A model generated the notes under the pieces. The model was given only the letters and a program-made list of their open reading frames with translations. It was not told where the DNA came from and did no database searches. The translations under genes and the position numbers were made by a program. DNA of 7,964 bases, from positions 1 through 7,964 of the forward strand of contig JAGQRA010000835.1 of NCBI GenBank assembly GCA_020425885.1. The letters run 5' to 3'. Shown in pieces: positions 6,480-7,964 of this stretch (positions are counted from its first letter, which is position 1; every line of letters begins with the position of its first letter). This DNA comes from Planctomycetota bacterium (lineage in GTDB: Bacteria > Planctomycetota > UBA1135 > UBA2386).

Positions 6480-7964
6480 GTGCCTGCCCACACGCTCCCG
6501 ATCACCCGCCTCGCCCACCCACAATCGCTGCGCCTCGCCGTGCTGCTCCTTTCCACATGGAGCGCAGCCCTGGCCCAGGGACAGGTGGTCGAGGATTGGA
6601 CCCGCACGCTGACCCTGAACGGCAGCCAGCTCCACGGCCGCATGGTCGCCGTGGACGCCAGCGATTCGATCTACGTCACCGGCCACTATCCCAACTACCG
6701 CATCGTGACGGCGAAGTTCGCCGCCGACGGCACCCCGCTCTGGCAGGTCGACTTCAGCAACCCGGGGACGCGTGAACATGCCGCGTGGCTGACCGTCGAC
6801 GCCTTCGGCGACGTCGTCGTCGCCGGCTACAACGTGGTCGGCGGCAGCATGACGCCGAACGGGTTCGTCACCCTGAAGTACGACCCGGCCGGCAACCTGC
6901 TCTGGTCGGACATCGTCCAGAGCACCTGGGGATCACTCGAGCGCGTCGCCACGGACGCGAACGGCGACGTCGTCGTCGTCGGTCGTGATGCGGGCAGCAT
7001 CGTGACCATCAAGTACACGCGCACCGGCACGAGGTCGTGGATGCGCACGGCCAGCCTGTCGCCGTTCAACGTGAACCAGGTCGGCGGGCTCGCCCTCGAC
7101 GCGGCCGGCAACGTCTACGTGACGGGCGGCATCCTCGGCACGATGCTGACGCTCGCCTACGACCCGGCCGGCAACCTGCGGTGGTCGCGCACGACGCCGG
7201 CTCTGGGTGCCGGCGCGGACATCGCCGTCGGACCGGGCGGCGAGGTGTACGTCGCCGGCGCGGCGGGCGGTTCCGGGGTCGATCGCAGCCTGGTGGCGAA
7301 GTTCGACGCGGCCGGGTCGCCGCTGTGGACGCACACGTATCCGGGGACCGGCGCGCGCCGGCTCGCGATCGATGCCCATGGCGACCTCGTGATCATCGGC
7401 GCGTTCGCCCCGACCGGCGGCTACACGGATTGGATCACGCAGAAGCTCGACCCCGCCGGCAATCAGCTCTGGGCGACGCACTTCGACCAGCACCGGTACA
7501 ACGACGAGGTGCCCTACGCGCTGACGGTCGGCCCCGACGACGAGATCTACGTCAGCGGCCAGGGGGGACCTGGTCCGACGTCCGGAACGCTCTCCTACCT
7601 GCGAACCGTCACCGTGCGCTACGCGAAGGACGGTAGCCAGGAGTGGGCCGGCTCGAGCTTCACCTCGCTGCGCGGCCGCGGTGTGGCGCTGTTGTCGGAC
7701 AACACGATCGCCACCGTCGGCGAGTCCACGTTCACCGTGTTCCACTACGAGCAATCGGCCGTGTGGCGCTCGCTCGGGGGCGCGCTCGCGGGCGTCGGTG
7801 GACTGCCGCACCTCGAGGGCACGGGCTCACCCCGCGGCGCCACCAGCGTCGGGCTCGAGCTGACCCGCGGTGCGCCCGGCGCGCCCGCCTGGATCGTCGC
7901 CGGGCTGTCGCGCGCCAACCTGCCGCTCTTCGGCGGCGTGCTCGTGCCTACCATGGATGTGGTG
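6480..7964 (+). CDS. Secreted beta-propeller repeat protein (SBBP-like) with C-terminal module, 3' truncated
   Basis: An open frame of 495 codons from GTG 6480 runs off the window. The start is chosen because it gives a normal signal peptide (hydrophobic LRLAVLLLSTWSAALA at 17-32, cleavage before Gln33) and has GGAG 9 nt upstream; in-frame ATG 6408 and GTG 6465 are alternatives that would add an Arg-rich extension of up to 24 residues. Residues about 56-431 hold eight copies of a 35-50-residue unit, each with a hydrophobic-xx-Asp-xx-Gly-Asp/Asn/Glu-Val-hydrophobic-Val-x-Gly strand followed by K(Y/F)-D-x-x-G-x-x-x-W: starts near 56, 104, 156, 204, 248, 295, 348 and 402, the last degenerate. 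This matches SBBP-type beta-propeller repeats (PF06739), giving seven or eight blades. Residues about 438-495 (PHLEGTGSP, then PAWIVAGLS and LPLFGGVLVP) begin the C-terminal module before the window ends. An exported, probably binding or structural protein; no catalytic residues are recognisable. The partner is unknown. Confidence 0.9.
   Translation, partial: MPAHTLPITRLAHPQSLRLAVLLLSTWSAALAQGQVVEDWTRTLTLNGSQLHGRMVAVDASDSIYVTGHYPNYRIVTAKFAADGTPLWQVDFSNPGTREHAAWLTVDAFGDVVVAGYNVVGGSMTPNGFVTLKYDPAGNLLWSDIVQSTWGSLERVATDANGDVVVVGRDAGSIVTIKYTRTGTRSWMRTASLSPFNVNQVGGLALDAAGNVYVTGGILGTMLTLAYDPAGNLRWSRTTPALGAGADIAVGPGGEVYVAGAAGGSGVDRSLVAKFDAAGSPLWTHTYPGTGARRLAIDAHGDLVIIGAFAPTGGYTDWITQKLDPAGNQLWATHFDQHRYNDEVPYALTVGPDDEIYVSGQGGPGPTSGTLSYLRTVTVRYAKDGSQEWAGSSFTSLRGRGVALLSDNTIATVGESTFTVFHYEQSAVWRSLGGALAGVGGLPHLEGTGSPRGATSVGLELTRGAPGAPAWIVAGLSRANLPLFGGVLVPTMDVV
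6879..6900 (+). repeat. 22-bp exact direct repeat, copy 1 (propeller blade 2)
   Basis: These 22 bases are identical to 7158-7179 and encode YDPAGNL plus one base, the closing strand of a blade. The copies lie 279 bp (93 codons) apart, a spacing of two blades. Identity at the DNA level in a protein-repeat region suggests recent duplication or gene conversion between blades. Confidence 0.7.
7158..7179 (+). repeat. 22-bp exact direct repeat, copy 2 (propeller blade 4)
   Basis: Second copy of the repeat at 6879-6900, in the same reading frame and also encoding YDPAGNL. A third, diverged version with the peptide LDPAGNQLW occurs in blade 6 near 7447-7470, again two blades further on, so alternate blades look more alike than adjacent ones. 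Confidence 0.7.

Noticed and set aside
6811..6830. Runs of GTC-GTC-GTC in the propeller gene as a microsatellite
   Set aside because: They encode the Val-Val-Val strands of blades 2 and 3 and are short; codon preference for GTC explains them.

Overview
This is a high-GC window of about 8 kb from a bacterial chromosome. It most resembles a member of the Planctomycetota. That inference rests on three things: an ECF-type sigma factor of the TIGR02999/Sigma70_ECF kind directly coupled to a membrane-anchored Ser/Thr kinase with TPRs; several large secreted proteins that share a C-terminal beta-rich module; and weak or absent Shine-Dalgarno sequences. No rRNA, tRNA, CRISPR array, insertion sequence or phage gene is visible.

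Layout. Positions 1-348 (+) hold the last 115 codons of a secreted protein with the C-terminal module. Positions 407-1864 (+) encode an exported alpha/beta hydrolase of the peptidase S33 type fused to a C-terminal lipocalin/DUF1579-like domain. A 68-bp convergent gap with a GC-rich hairpin follows. On the minus strand, 1933-4296 encodes a 787-residue Ser/Thr protein kinase (kinase domain, one transmembrane helix, TPR array), and 4286-4897 encodes its upstream ECF sigma factor; the two reading frames overlap by 11 bp. A divergent intergenic region of about 470 bp contains a perfect 16-bp palindrome near the sigma start. Positions 5369-6394 (+) encode a secreted lamin-tail-domain protein with the C-terminal module. 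From about 6480 to the window end (+) runs a secreted beta-propeller protein of seven to eight blades, cut off inside its own copy of the C-terminal module.

How it may work together. The sigma/kinase pair looks like a self-contained signalling unit. The sigma factor lacks the acidic DAED-type motif of region 2.2 and has Gln-Pro-Thr-Ser in its place. This is compatible with activation of the sigma factor by phosphorylation from the adjacent kinase, as described for EcfP/PknT of Vibrio parahaemolyticus. The surrounding genes encode exported proteins and could be targets or simply neighbours; the sequence alone does not decide this. The most interesting observations are the sigma phospho-switch hypothesis, the palindrome upstream of the pair, the C-terminal module repeated in three secreted proteins, and the hydrolase-lipocalin fusion.
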